DNA from: Macellibacteroides fermentans
Lineage (GTDB): Bacteria; Bacteroidota; Bacteroidia; Bacteroidales; Tannerellaceae
NCBI RefSeq assembly: GCF_013409575.1
Contig: NZ_JACCCY010000004.1
Location: forward strand, 62,001-126,000
Direction of reading: 5' to 3'
Length of the DNA stretch: 64,000 nucleotides
Part shown: positions 44,638 to 53,972 of the stretch, piece after piece
Numbering within the stretch: the first letter of the stretch is position 1
How the letters are laid out: every line of letters begins with the position of its first letter
The notes under the pieces: model-generated
Seen by the model: the letters and a program-made list of their open reading frames with translations, nothing else
Database searches by the model: none
What the model was told of the DNA's origin: nothing
Made by a program: the position numbers and the translations under genes

Positions 44638-45513
44638 ATGAAACCTGCATTGAGACGTGTAACACGGAACCCGGAGTTTTCTTTTAACGTTAGAAAAGAT
44701 ACCGGACCTAATTCACAGTATAATCTTTGGCACCATCATCCCGAGATTGAGTTCTTGCTGATTCGCGGAGGGAAAGGCATCGAAATTGTGGGGGATAATA
44801 CCCGGGATATAACCGAGGGATGCCACATGATTATCACCGGACCCTATCTTCCTCATGCCATCTCTTACGAAAGAGCGGATGCCGGAAAGGAAGTTGAGGC
44901 GATTGTGGTTCATTTTTCGCCCGACGTACTGGGTAATACGTTTCTGGCATTACCCGAGATGTCTCCAATCAAAGAGCTTTTTTCGCTTACCACCTATGGT
45001 TTGTCTGTGAAAGGAAATACCCTTGCCTCCATGGAGCAGGAGATGTATGCTTTGTTTGAAGCCGATTATGCCGACCGGTTGCTTATCTTATTGCGTATTC
45101 TGCAGCGTATTGCCCGTGAGAAAGAATACGACCTGATTGCCAGCAAAGGTTTTACAAACAACTTTTCTTTCAATGACAATTCCCGTATCAATAAGATCTA
45201 TAATTTTACCTTCAATAATTTTCAACGGGATATTTCCATATCGGATGTTGCCGACCAGTTGAATCTTTCCAAAGAATCTTTCTGCCGTTACTTCAAACAA
45301 AAAACGGGGAAGACCTATGTGCAGTTTCTAATGGAGGTACGTATCGGCTATGCATGTAAATTGCTGATGGAAAACGAAATGAATGTGGCGGAAGTATGCT
45401 ATGCCTGCGGATATAATAATGCCTCAAACTTTCACCATCAGTTTAAGGAGTTTAAAGGTAAGACCCCGTTGCAGTATCAGAAGGACTATTTGCAGGCCGC
45501 TATGGTTAAATAA
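44638..45513 (+). CDS. AraC-family regulator, likely of kdgK-eda
   Basis: A 291-residue regulator with an N-terminal cupin sensor (LWHHHPEIEFLLIRGGKG near 27) and a C-terminal AraC DNA-binding domain (VADQLNLSKESFCRYFKQKTG near 203; VCYACGYNNASNFHHQFKEF near 251). It is divergent from kdgK with about 218 nt between the start codons, in which the shared control sites should lie. The most probable effector is a hexuronate-pathway sugar, but this is inference. Confidence 0.88.
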   Translation: MKPALRRVTRNPEFSFNVRKDTGPNSQYNLWHHHPEIEFLLIRGGKGIEIVGDNTRDITEGCHMIITGPYLPHAISYERADAGKEVEAIVVHFSPDVLGNTFLALPEMSPIKELFSLTTYGLSVKGNTLASMEQEMYALFEADYADRLLILLRILQRIAREKEYDLIASKGFTNNFSFNDNSRINKIYNFTFNNFQRDISISDVADQLNLSKESFCRYFKQKTGKTYVQFLMEVRIGYACKLLMENEMNVAEVCYACGYNNASNFHHQFKEFKGKTPLQYQKDYLQAAMVK

Positions 45514-45564
45514 ACCTCTTTTATCTTTATAATAAAAGTATTTAACACTATTTAATTGTCTTTC

Positions 45565-45614
45565 TTGTTGTTTATTACGAAATACTCGTAGATTTGCGAA
45601 GTAATCGTAATAAA
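45565..45614 (+). promoter_or_regulatory. Promoter inside a perfect inverted repeat (BlaI operator candidate)
   Basis: TTG (45568-45570), 18 nt, then TAGATTTG (45589-45596). Flanking TTTATTACGA (45571-45580) and TCGTAATAAA (45605-45614) form a perfect 10-bp dyad around the -7 box, which would let a bound BlaI-type repressor block transcription. Confidence 0.7.
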
Positions 45615-45623
45615 CAAGGAGAT

Positions 45624-45986
45624 ATGGAAAAACTGACTGCACAGGAAGAGGAGGCAATGCTTGTACTTTGGCAAGCTGCTCCATGTTTTGTAAAGGATAT
45701 CTTAGCTAAATACGACGACCCGAAACCGCCGTATACTACACTGGCATCGGTTGTGAAGAATCTGGAACGTAAGAAGTATGTAAAGGCTAAAAGGTATGGC
45801 AATACCTATGAATACACTCCGCTTGTAAGCGAAGCCGAATATAAGCGTATGTTTATGAAAGGGGTGGTTCATAATTATTTTGAAAACTCGTACAAGGAGT
45901 TGGTCTCCTTTTTTGCCAAAGAGCAAAAGCTTTCGGCCGATGATCTGAAAGAGATTATCGATATGATTGAAAAAGGGAAAGAGTAA
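45624..45986 (+). CDS. BlaI/MecI/CopY-family transcriptional repressor
   Basis: A 120-residue winged-helix repressor (MEKLTAQEEEAMLVLWQ near 1-17; PPYTTLASVVKNLERKKYVK near 39). Partners of BlaR1-type sensors are released when cut. The ATG at 45624 is preferred: AAGGAG lies 7 nt before it. The stop is 19 nt before the next start, so repressor and sensor make one operon, behind a dyad that could be its own operator. Confidence 0.88.
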   Translation: MEKLTAQEEEAMLVLWQAAPCFVKDILAKYDDPKPPYTTLASVVKNLERKKYVKAKRYGNTYEYTPLVSEAEYKRMFMKGVVHNYFENSYKELVSFFAKEQKLSADDLKEIIDMIEKGKE

Positions 45987-46005
45987 CCATCTAATACATA
46001 CAGCT

Positions 46006-47388
46006 ATGAGTCCCGATATGATTTATTTTATGAAGGTGAATGCCGCCATTTTGTTTTTCTACGCTTTTTATAGGTTATTCTTTTACAGTGATACTTTTTT
46101 CAGACTGCGTAGAACGACTTTGATAGGGCTGTTGTTGGTGGCTGTTGTCTATCCTTTGCCCGACTTTAGCGGCTGGATGAAGGAGATTAATACGGTAACA
46201 GAAGCGGCTACGGTTTATTCGACCATGCTTCCGGAGGTGATTGTAAGTGCCGGTAAAACAACGGCAGCTGCTCCCGACGGCTGGTTGTTACAGTCGGCTT
46301 TTCTCCTTTACCTGGCGGGAGTGGCAGTGCTTGGAATACGTTTTGCGGTACAACTGGGAAGCATCCTGTTATTGTCTGTGCAATGTAAGACAGCCCGTAT
46401 CAACGGAGTGTATGTTCATTTACTGAACCATCCGGCCGGACCATTCTCTTTCTTTCATCTGATTTTTATTCACCTGCCTTCTCATACGGAGCAGGAAGTG
46501 GATGAGATACTTACGCACGAAATGACTCATGTAAGGCAATGGCATTCATTGGACGTAATCCTGAGTGAACTGTTGTGTACGTTGTTCTGGGTGAATCCGT
46601 TTGTCTGGCTTCTGAAAAGAGAGGTACGTCAGAACCTGGAATACCTGGCAGATCAGACAGTTTTATTAAGCGGTCACGACCGTAAAAGCTACCAGTTCCA
46701 TCTGTTGGGGCTGGCTAATCAAAAGGCTACAGCAAATTTATATAACAGTTTTAATGTATTACCCCTAAAAAACAGAATTCGTATGATGAATAAAAAACGT
46801 TCACATCAAATCGGAAGAACCAAGTATCTTCTGTTTGTTCCTTTAGCTGCTCTATTATTGATGGTAAATAATCTGGAAACGGTTGCACGTGTTACTACGC
46901 TTCCATCTGATATCCAACCAACCGATTCGGTGATGCCTGAGGTGGTTGTGGTTGGATATGGATCGGCTGATGCGAAACCGGCAGTTCCGGCTAACGATAA
47001 TCAGAAAAAAACAGTACAAAAGAATGAGCCTAAAATAATGAAAGATACTCCTCCCAGAGAGTATAATGGAGAGAAGGTATTTACAAAGGTAGATCAGATG
47101 CCCTCTTTCCCTGGAGGTGACGCTGCTCTTTTGCAATACATTGCAAGAAGTATCAAATATCCCGTAGAATCGCAAAAAGCAGGGAATCAGGGACGCGTTA
47201 TAGCTTCGTTTACCGTTGATAAAGAAGGTAATATAGCACAACTTGAATTGGTTCGCGGTATTGAACCGCTGTTGGATGCCGAGGCTTTGCGTGTACTCTC
47301 TCTGATGCCGAAATGGACTCCCGGAGTTCATAAAGGAAAAGCCGTAAATGTGAGATATACGGTTCCAATCACTTTCCGCCTGCAATAG
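46006..47388 (+). CDS. BlaR1-like M56 metallopeptidase fused to a TonB C-terminal domain
   Basis: A 460-residue membrane protein. N-terminal helices (near 10-50 and 95-125) are followed by an M56 zinc-protease motif HEMTH (residues 171-175), another helix near 275-295, and a C-terminal TonB domain near 360-455 (MPSFPGGDAALLQYIA, GRVIASFTVDKEGNI, ending PITFRLQ). M56 proteins sense a signal and cut the partner repressor. The TonB domain on the same chain is common in Bacteroidetes. The signal is unknown and no beta-lactamase gene is adjacent. Confidence 0.88.
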   Translation: MSPDMIYFMKVNAAILFFYAFYRLFFYSDTFFRLRRTTLIGLLLVAVVYPLPDFSGWMKEINTVTEAATVYSTMLPEVIVSAGKTTAAAPDGWLLQSAFLLYLAGVAVLGIRFAVQLGSILLLSVQCKTARINGVYVHLLNHPAGPFSFFHLIFIHLPSHTEQEVDEILTHEMTHVRQWHSLDVILSELLCTLFWVNPFVWLLKREVRQNLEYLADQTVLLSGHDRKSYQFHLLGLANQKATANLYNSFNVLPLKNRIRMMNKKRSHQIGRTKYLLFVPLAALLLMVNNLETVARVTTLPSDIQPTDSVMPEVVVVGYGSADAKPAVPANDNQKKTVQKNEPKIMKDTPPREYNGEKVFTKVDQMPSFPGGDAALLQYIARSIKYPVESQKAGNQGRVIASFTVDKEGNIAQLELVRGIEPLLDAEALRVLSLMPKWTPGVHKGKAVNVRYTVPITFRLQ

Positions 47389-47416
47389 ATCATATAAGTA
47401 TTTTTGTTAAACAGGT

Positions 47417-47461
47417 ATGACACAAGTATGCTGCGCAGAGCAGATACTTGTGTCATTTTTA
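47417..47461 (+). terminator. Terminator of the BlaI-BlaR-like operon
   Basis: ATGACACAAGTAT pairs with ATACTTGTGTCAT over a 14-nt loop and is followed by TTTTTAT. Confidence 0.85.
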
Positions 47462-47495
47462 TGTTTATCTTTGATGAAATTAATACATAGTATAT

Positions 47496-48167
47496 ATGGT
47501 ACCTGAAATGCTTTCTTTTTTAAAAGAATTACAAAAAAACAACAACCGCGCATGGTTTCAGGAAAATAAGGGACGCTATGATGTGTTACGTCAGTTATTT
47601 GCCGATGATGTGCAGAGTCTTATCAACCGCATCGCCCTTTTTGATCCGGAGGTTGCCGGCCTGGAGGCGAAAGATTGTTTATTCCGTATCTATAGGGACA
47701 TCCGTTTCTCTCCCAATAAGCTTCCCTATAAGAATCACTTTGCTGCATACATTGCCCGGGGTGGAAGATCCAGCGAAAGGGGAGGTTATTACATACATAT
47801 TGAACCCGGTAATTGCATGTTGTCGGGAGGTATCTGGTGTCCGCAACCTAAATTATTGAAATTACTTCGTCAGGATATATACGATCATATGGACGAATTT
47901 GTGGCAATTCTGGAAGATCCATCCTTTAAAGCCTCTTTTCCTGCACTCGAAGGTGACGCACTGAAACGGATGCCTGCCGGATTTCCTTCGGATATACCCT
48001 TTGGTGACATTTTGAAACATAAAGATTTCTGCGTGGCAAGTGTTAAACCCGATTCATTCTTCACCGAAAGTACCTGGCTGGAGACTTCTGTTAGCGAATT
48101 TCAGAAGTTATTGCCTTTAAATCGCTTTTTGAATTATACGATAGATGAGTATTATGGAAAATTGTAA
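47496..48167 (+). CDS. DUF2461-family protein
   Basis: A 223-residue cytosolic protein of the DUF2461 (TIGR02453) family. It opens with LSFLKELQKNNNRAWFQENK near residue 6, and the conserved FRIYRDIRFSPNKLPYK is near 64. The function of the family has not been established. It stands alone between two terminators with no obvious partner. The length is normal for the family. Confidence 0.88.
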   Translation: MVPEMLSFLKELQKNNNRAWFQENKGRYDVLRQLFADDVQSLINRIALFDPEVAGLEAKDCLFRIYRDIRFSPNKLPYKNHFAAYIARGGRSSERGGYYIHIEPGNCMLSGGIWCPQPKLLKLLRQDIYDHMDEFVAILEDPSFKASFPALEGDALKRMPAGFPSDIPFGDILKHKDFCVASVKPDSFFTESTWLETSVSEFQKLLPLNRFLNYTIDEYYGKL

Positions 48168-48393
48168 GTTTATAAATCTTCGTTTTTACAGGGGTAATTA
48201 GCCTAAATTGTAAAATATAAGAATTATAGCTTTCAAATCGTAAGTTAAGTGTTAAAATCAAGATCCGTGATTTCTTTAAATATGTTAAATAGTAAAATTT
48301 AACTAACAAAATGTCTGCTTTGTTTGTGTAAATCAACTTTTGTACGGATATTTGCATATCATTTTGTTAGTAATCTTATTAATGATAAATTTT

Positions 48394-48804
48394 ATGAAAA
48401 CAACGATTTTGAGAAAAAGCATCTTTGCTTTGGTAATTATGTTTGCTTGTGGTTTGTTTGCTTCGGCAGCTTCTCCTCGTAACTATTTGTATGATACGAA
48501 AGAGGTGGACGGCAAGATTGTCTCAAAAGTAGTATTCCTTAATGAGGAAGGCTTGCTCAATAAAGAGGTAAAGTATGAATTCTCTTATAATGAGACAGGC
48601 AAGGTTTCTGAAAAGAAGGCCTATAGATGGAATAAAGCCACGGGGGAGTGGGATCCCTATTATTTGATCTCATATCAGTATAATCAGGAAACCGGAGAAA
48701 TCAATTCTGATTACGGAATGTGGGACAAAAAGAAAAAGGACTTTAGTTTTAATAAGCAACAGTTGGTTAGCCCGGCATCTGCTTATGATTCAATATTCTC
48801 TTAA
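48394..48804 (+). CDS. DUF3836-family secreted protein
   Basis: A 136-residue protein with a signal peptide (about residues 1-25, FACGLFASAASPRN). The remainder is a repeating beta pattern with YNETGKV, WNKATGEWDPY and YNQETGEI units typical of the Bacteroides DUF3836 group. The open frame extends 18 residues upstream (48340), but the ATG at 48394 gives the better signal peptide. Function unknown. It is followed by a clear terminator. Confidence 0.8.
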   Translation: MKTTILRKSIFALVIMFACGLFASAASPRNYLYDTKEVDGKIVSKVVFLNEEGLLNKEVKYEFSYNETGKVSEKKAYRWNKATGEWDPYYLISYQYNQETGEINSDYGMWDKKKKDFSFNKQQLVSPASAYDSIFS

Positions 48805-48832
48805 TGTTTACTTACACACACACACAACGCAC

Positions 48833-48869
48833 AAAAAAAGCTTTAAGGATTTTCCTTAAAGCTTTTTTT
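48833..48869. terminator. Bidirectional terminator
   Basis: AAAAAAAGCTTTAAGGA pairs perfectly with TCCTTAAAGCTTTTTTT between the converging DUF3836 and trpB-like genes. Confidence 0.9.
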
Positions 48870-48892
48870 ATGAAACAGAGAACCGCTCTGGC

Positions 48893-50254
48893 TTAGATCA
48901 GGTGCTCCAATTCGTTCAGGTTTTTGCCAATCTCATCGTCAGACAGCTCATGGTTGCTCAAGTCGCCCGACAAATACTGATCGTAAGCAGCCATATCAAT
49001 TAATCCATGTCCGGATAGATTGAACAGGATCGTTTTCTGCTTTCCTTCTTCTTTACATACAAGCGCTTCGTTGATAGCTGCTGCAATGGCATGAGAAGAT
49101 TCAGGAGCAGGAATAATTCCTTCCGTTTTTGCAAATAACAGTGCTGCATTAAATGTATCCAATTGTTTGATGTCAACAGCTTCCATCAGGTTGTCTTTTT
49201 TAAGCTGACTTACAATTGATCCGGCGCCATGGTAACGAAGTCCACCGGCATGAATGTTGGCAGGAGCAAAGTTGTGTCCCAAAGTGTACATAGGAATCAG
49301 CGGGGTATAGCCTGCCTCATCGCCGAAGTCGTACTGGAACTGTCCACGTGTAAGCTTCGGGCATGAAGCGGGTTCTGCCGCGATAATCCGGATGTCTTTC
49401 CCTTCGTTCAGCTTATGACGCAGGAATGGGAAGGAGATACCCGAAAAGTTTGAACCGCCGCCGAAACATCCGATTACAATATCCGGATATTCACCTGCCA
49501 TTTCCATCTGTTTTTCGGCTTCAAGTCCGATTACAGTCTGGTGCAGCATAACGTGATTCAAAACACTACCAAGGGTATATTTGCAGTTGGGGGTCTGCAT
49601 GGCCAGCTCTACTGCTTCTGAAATGGCGGTTCCCAGACTGCCCTGATAGTTGGGGTGTTTGGTGATGATATCACGTCCGGCACGTGTACTCATACTGGGT
49701 GAGGCGATAACCTCGGCTCCATAAGATTGCATAATGGAACGACGGTAAGGTTTTTGGTGATAGCTTACCTTTACCATATATACGGCCAATTCCAGTCCGA
49801 AGGCCTTGGCGGCAAAAGATAAGGCCGCTCCCCACTGTCCGGCTCCGGTCTCGGTGGTGATATTGGTCACTCCCTGTTTTTTGCAGAAATAGGCCTGAGC
49901 AATGGCCGAATTAAGTTTGTGTGAGCCAACCGGACTTACACTCTCGTTCTTGAAATAAATATGGGCGGGTGTGTCCAGCGCTTTTTCAAGGCCATAGGCA
50001 CGTACCAACGGGGTGGGGCGCCATATTTTGTACATGTCTCGTACCTCCTCGGGTATTTCAATCCATGCATCAGTCTGATTCATTTCCTGTCTGGCAAGCT
50101 CTTCCGCGAAAAGAGGATACAGATCCTCGGCGTGAAGGGGTTCTTTCGTTTTCGGATTTAAGATAGGAAGAGGTTTATTCTTCATATCAGCGGCAATGTT
50201 ATACCAGGCGGTTGGTATATCTTTTTCCTGTAATAAAAATTTTTTTGTACTCAT
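48893..50254 (-). CDS. TrpB-like PLP-dependent enzyme (TrpB2 type)
   Basis: A 453-residue fold-type II PLP enzyme of the TrpB2 group. The PLP lysine lies in PVGSHKLNSAIAQAY near residue 112, the phosphate-binding loop GCFGGGSNFSG near 238, and ETGAGQWGAALS near 138. TrpB2 proteins can make tryptophan from indole and serine but usually work without TrpA; the sequence here is not beside trpA or other trp genes. It may salvage free indole or serve another role. Confidence 0.9.
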   Translation of the reverse strand: MSTKKFLLQEKDIPTAWYNIAADMKNKPLPILNPKTKEPLHAEDLYPLFAEELARQEMNQTDAWIEIPEEVRDMYKIWRPTPLVRAYGLEKALDTPAHIYFKNESVSPVGSHKLNSAIAQAYFCKKQGVTNITTETGAGQWGAALSFAAKAFGLELAVYMVKVSYHQKPYRRSIMQSYGAEVIASPSMSTRAGRDIITKHPNYQGSLGTAISEAVELAMQTPNCKYTLGSVLNHVMLHQTVIGLEAEKQMEMAGEYPDIVIGCFGGGSNFSGISFPFLRHKLNEGKDIRIIAAEPASCPKLTRGQFQYDFGDEAGYTPLIPMYTLGHNFAPANIHAGGLRYHGAGSIVSQLKKDNLMEAVDIKQLDTFNAALLFAKTEGIIPAPESSHAIAAAINEALVCKEEGKQKTILFNLSGHGLIDMAAYDQYLSGDLSNHELSDDEIGKNLNELEHLI

Positions 50255-50363
50255 TTTTCAATATATGATTTACTTTGTTAACTATTTTGACTTGTTTACT
50301 TACAAGGTGGAAGCAAAGTAACAAATAATATTTCGTTAATCAAATCAGATAGGAAAAAATATA

Positions 50364-50371
50364 TATCTTTG
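50364..50371 (+). promoter_or_regulatory. -7 promoter box of the outer-membrane barrel gene
   Basis: TATCTTTG matches TAnnTTTG, 44 nt before the start codon. No matching -33 box was found. Confidence 0.5.
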
Positions 50372-50414
50372 CACCCCGATTCAGGTAGTGAAACCAAGTT
50401 TTCCCCATATATAA

Positions 50415-51653
50415 ATGAAACGATTTTTTCTTCTTATTACGGCTACATTTGTGTTTGTATCCGTAAGCGCCCAGGTGAAGGATTTTAGCTATAAATTCTA
50501 TGGTCGCGTTCGTACTGATGTGTTTTATAATAGCAGACATAATGTAGAATCGGTGGAAGGTGCATTTTTTATGTATCCGAAGGATGTTCAGCTTGACGCC
50601 AATGGCGAAGACTTAAACACCGTTTCGAATTCGGGTGATTTTATTTTTTGTACGCGTTTAGGGTTGGATATTACCGGACCCATGTTGTTTAACGCCAAGA
50701 CCACTGCCAAGATTGAAACCGACTTTGGTGGTTTCTCTACTTCCGTTCTGGGGAACTTTACCACGCTGCGTATAAGACATGCCTATGTGAATCTGGATTG
50801 GGGACGCTCTTCTCTGTTGGTGGGACAGACCTGGCATCCTTTGTTCGGTGAGGTTTTGCCATCTATTGTGAATCTGAACACCGGATGTCCGTTCCAGCCC
50901 TTTAGCCGTAGTCCGCAGTTACAGTATAATTATAAATTCAGCCGATTCAATATAAAGGCAGCCGCTGTCTTCCAGAATCAATACAGATCGTCCGGACCTT
51001 TGGGATCTAAGATGTTGGAATACTCCAGAGATGCTGTGCTGCCGGAAATGTTTGCCGGAATAGATTATCGGAAAGAGGGTTTTATAGTAGGTGTGGGTGC
51101 AGATGTGCTTACCCTTACTCCGCGTACCCAATCGACCAAAGGAGAGCTGACTTATAAAGTTTCTGAACGGAATGTTTCAGCGTCTCTTCTTGCTTTTGCG
51201 AGCTATAGCAGCGAATGGTGGAAGCTGAATGCGAAGACTATCTACGGACAGAACAACGTGCATACTTTGTCGTTGGGAGGATACGGGGTTACTTCCATCG
51301 ATCCGGTGACCGGAGCATACGATTATGTGAATTTTAATCATAGTACCAGCTGGGTGAATGTGGTATATGGTAAGAAGTGGCAGGTGGGCTTGTTCGGTGG
51401 GTTTACTAAAAACCTGGGCACCAATAAGCCATTGGTTTCAAGTTCGATGACCTATGGTATGGGTATGGATATCGATAAATTATATAATATGAGTGTTCAG
51501 ACCGATTATAATATAAAGAATTTTACGATTGGGGTCGAATATTCCTATTCGGTTGCCGATTACGGAACGATTCAGACTGCTACAGGTAAGGTGACCAATA
51601 CACATGCTGCCGATAATCATCGTATAGCTGCATTGTGCAACTATTCCTTTTAA
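50415..51653 (+). CDS. Outer-membrane beta-barrel (porin-like) protein
   Basis: A 412-residue exported protein with a signal peptide (1-18, FVFVSVSAQVKD) and a run of amphipathic beta strands with many aromatic residues near strand ends, ending in YSF, an outer-membrane barrel C-terminus. The tract FYGRVRTDVFYNSRHNVE near the start and LVGQTWHPLFGE near 136 suggest a porin-like carrier, perhaps of the DcaP type, but I cannot name the substrate. Confidence 0.7.
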   Translation: MKRFFLLITATFVFVSVSAQVKDFSYKFYGRVRTDVFYNSRHNVESVEGAFFMYPKDVQLDANGEDLNTVSNSGDFIFCTRLGLDITGPMLFNAKTTAKIETDFGGFSTSVLGNFTTLRIRHAYVNLDWGRSSLLVGQTWHPLFGEVLPSIVNLNTGCPFQPFSRSPQLQYNYKFSRFNIKAAAVFQNQYRSSGPLGSKMLEYSRDAVLPEMFAGIDYRKEGFIVGVGADVLTLTPRTQSTKGELTYKVSERNVSASLLAFASYSSEWWKLNAKTIYGQNNVHTLSLGGYGVTSIDPVTGAYDYVNFNHSTSWVNVVYGKKWQVGLFGGFTKNLGTNKPLVSSSMTYGMGMDIDKLYNMSVQTDYNIKNFTIGVEYSYSVADYGTIQTATGKVTNTHAADNHRIAALCNYSF

Positions 51654-51670
51654 AGAGATGAATTAAATAT

Positions 51671-51712
51671 AAAAAAGGGGGATGTTCAGTTTGTTGAACA
51701 TCCCCCTTTTTT
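51671..51712. terminator. Bidirectional terminator
   Basis: An 18-bp perfect stem (AAAAAAGGGGGATGTTCA with TGAACATCCCCCTTTTTT) between the converging barrel and murF genes. Confidence 0.9.
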
Positions 51713-51732
51713 ATATCTGTTTAGTGCCGGAA

Positions 51733-53019
51733 CTATAGTAATGAAAGCGTTTTTTCGAGGGTCATACCTCTCGATCCCTTGATGAGGATATGGTATCCTA
51801 CCAATGGTTTTTTAGTAAGTTCGCTCATAAGCTCTTCTATATTCGGAAAATGCATGAAACTGGAGCCGGTCGACGAAAAATGTTCGCCGCAAAGATATAC
51901 CTTATCGAATCCGGCCTGTTCAATTTGCTTTACAATTTCGGCATGCAGAGCGTCGCTTGTTTCACCCAACTCACGCATATCGCCCAGAATGACTGCCTTA
52001 GGGGTATCAACCTGCATGGCTGCAAAGTTGTCGATAGCTGCCTTCATGCTGCTTGGATTGGCATTATAGGCATCGATGATAAGCTTGTTATGTTCGGTCT
52101 CTTTAAATTGAGAGCGGTTGTTGTTGGGTTCGTAGGATGCAATGGCTCGGCTGATCCGCTCGGCAGGAATCTTAAAATACCGGCCGATAGCTACGGCCAC
52201 CAGCACGTTGTCGAGGTTGTAGCTGCCAATCAGATGAGTTTCCACGGTATGAATTTTCCCTTGTTGCTTCCAGTCGAAGATTAAAAACGGACTGCAGGAT
52301 GCCACTTTGCCAGAAGCAAAAGAGCTTTCGTCTGTGCCGTAGCTAATTTGTTCAATTCCTTTAGCGATGGGTTGAAGGTATTCGTTTTCTTTTTTAATGA
52401 AAATTTTCCCTTTGGTCTGGCGTATATAATCGTATAATTCGCCCTTGGTCTTTATTACTCCTTCGAAGGATCCGAATCCTTCCAGATGTGCTTGTCCCAC
52501 GTTGGTGATTATGCCGTAGTTTGGGGCTGCGATTTCTGCAAGTTCTTTGATATCGCCTGGATGACTTGCTCCCATTTCTATGATGGCCATTTCATGTTGG
52601 TGATTTAGCCTTAGAAGAGTAAGCGGAACTCCAATATGATTGTTCAGGTTTCCTTCGGTGTACAACAGGTTGTATTTGGTTGATAACACAGCAGCCAGTA
52701 ATTCTTTGGTAGTTGTCTTGCCATTACTTCCTGTTATTCCTATAACCGGAGTTCCCAAAGCTTTCCGATGTCTGTGTGCCAGTTGTTGAAGCGTTTTGAG
52801 CACGTTATCCACAAGGATGGTTCTGTCTCCGGTGATATAGTCAGGGTTGTCGATGACGGCATAGGCGCATCCTGAGTCCAATGCCTTGGATGCATACTGG
52901 TTACCATCAAAATTTTCACCTTTGAGAGCAAAGAAAATAGAGCCAAACGGACAGTTCCGACTGTCTGTCGTCACCTTAGGATTGTGCAGATATAATTCGT
53001 ACAAATCAGAAATAGTCAT
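51733..53019 (-). CDS. murF: UDP-N-acetylmuramoyl-tripeptide--D-alanyl-D-alanine ligase
   Basis: A 428-residue Mur ligase that adds D-Ala-D-Ala to the peptidoglycan stem. The ATP loop GITGSNGKTTTKELLAAVL is near residue 93, the Mg/substrate region EMGASHPGDIKEL near 147, and DAYNANPSSMKAAID near 302. The length is slightly below E. coli MurF (452). It is divergent from folP with about 100 nt between, where a minus -7 box (53051-53058) fits its promoter. Confidence 0.94.
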   Translation of the reverse strand: MTISDLYELYLHNPKVTTDSRNCPFGSIFFALKGENFDGNQYASKALDSGCAYAVIDNPDYITGDRTILVDNVLKTLQQLAHRHRKALGTPVIGITGSNGKTTTKELLAAVLSTKYNLLYTEGNLNNHIGVPLTLLRLNHQHEMAIIEMGASHPGDIKELAEIAAPNYGIITNVGQAHLEGFGSFEGVIKTKGELYDYIRQTKGKIFIKKENEYLQPIAKGIEQISYGTDESSFASGKVASCSPFLIFDWKQQGKIHTVETHLIGSYNLDNVLVAVAIGRYFKIPAERISRAIASYEPNNNRSQFKETEHNKLIIDAYNANPSSMKAAIDNFAAMQVDTPKAVILGDMRELGETSDALHAEIVKQIEQAGFDKVYLCGEHFSSTGSSFMHFPNIEELMSELTKKPLVGYHILIKGSRGMTLEKTLSLL

Positions 53020-53050
53020 AGCCTTACCTCATTAACAGATTATCGCGATG

Positions 53051-53058
53051 CAAAAGTA
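53051..53058 (-). promoter_or_regulatory. -7 promoter box of murF
   Basis: TACTTTTG on the minus strand, about 31 nt before the start. Confidence 0.5.
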
Positions 53059-53078
53059 AGCATATTATATTATTTCCT

Positions 53079-53086
53079 TACATTTG
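53079..53086 (+). promoter_or_regulatory. -7 promoter box of folP-cdaA
   Basis: TACATTTG on the plus strand, 36 nt before the folP start codon. It lies back to back with the murF box. Confidence 0.55.
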
Positions 53087-53122
53087 TAGAAAATTGTTTG
53101 AAACTTCAGGGAGAATAAACAT

Positions 53123-53968
53123 ATGACCGCTACTAAAACATTAAATATTAGAGGAACTCTTCTCGAACTTAAAGAGCCCCTGGTGATGGGGATATTAAAT
53201 ATTACTCCCGATTCGTTTTATTCGGGCAGCCGTAAACAGACTGAAAAAGAGATAACAGAACGCATTGAAACCATTCTTGCAGAAGGTGGAAGAATGATTG
53301 ATCTGGGTGGTTATTCCTCCCGCCCGGATGCAAAGGAGGTTAGCCCGGATGAAGAGATGAATCGTCTGTCGTTGGCTCTGGATATCATTTTACGTCATTA
53401 CCCGGATGTAATAACCTCTGTAGATACATTCAGGGCCGGAATAGCAAGAGCTTGCGTTGAAAAATACGGTGTGGCTATCATTAATGATATATCGGGAGGA
53501 GAGTTGGATCCGGAAATGTTTTCGACTGCTGCCGATCTGCAGGTACCCTACATATTGATGCATATGCGTGGTACGCCGCAAACCATGCAGCAAAAAGTAG
53601 ATTATGTCGATTTTATGGGAGAGGTAATGTTGTACTTTTCAGAAAAAATACGACAATTAAATGAATTGGGAGTAAATGATGTAATCCTGGATCCTGGGTT
53701 CGGTTTTAGTAAAACCCTTGATCAGAACTACGAACTGATGGCCCGGATGAATGAGTTCAGACTTTTTGATATGCCATTGCTGGTAGGTATCTCCAGAAAG
53801 AGTATGATCTACAGATTGCTTGATACAGATCCTTCTGAAAGTTTGAACGGCACAACGGTGCTGAATACGTTTGCATTGCAGCATGGTGCCGATATCTTAA
53901 GGGTGCATGATGTTAAGCAGGCGGTTGAGGCGATTCGAATAATTGGTAAACTTTCTAATATACAGTAA
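53123..53968 (+). CDS. folP: Dihydropteroate synthase
   Basis: A 281-residue enzyme of folate synthesis that joins para-aminobenzoate to the pterin. LVMGILNITPDSFYSGSR near residue 20 and IDLGGYSSRPDAKEV near 59 are signature loops, with DPGFGFSKTLDQN near 191. It is followed 4 nt later by cdaA, an arrangement frequently seen in Bacteroidetes. GGGAG lies about 10 nt before the start. Confidence 0.94.
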   Translation: MTATKTLNIRGTLLELKEPLVMGILNITPDSFYSGSRKQTEKEITERIETILAEGGRMIDLGGYSSRPDAKEVSPDEEMNRLSLALDIILRHYPDVITSVDTFRAGIARACVEKYGVAIINDISGGELDPEMFSTAADLQVPYILMHMRGTPQTMQQKVDYVDFMGEVMLYFSEKIRQLNELGVNDVILDPGFGFSKTLDQNYELMARMNEFRLFDMPLLVGISRKSMIYRLLDTDPSESLNGTTVLNTFALQHGADILRVHDVKQAVEAIRIIGKLSNIQ

Positions 53969-53972
53969 TCGT

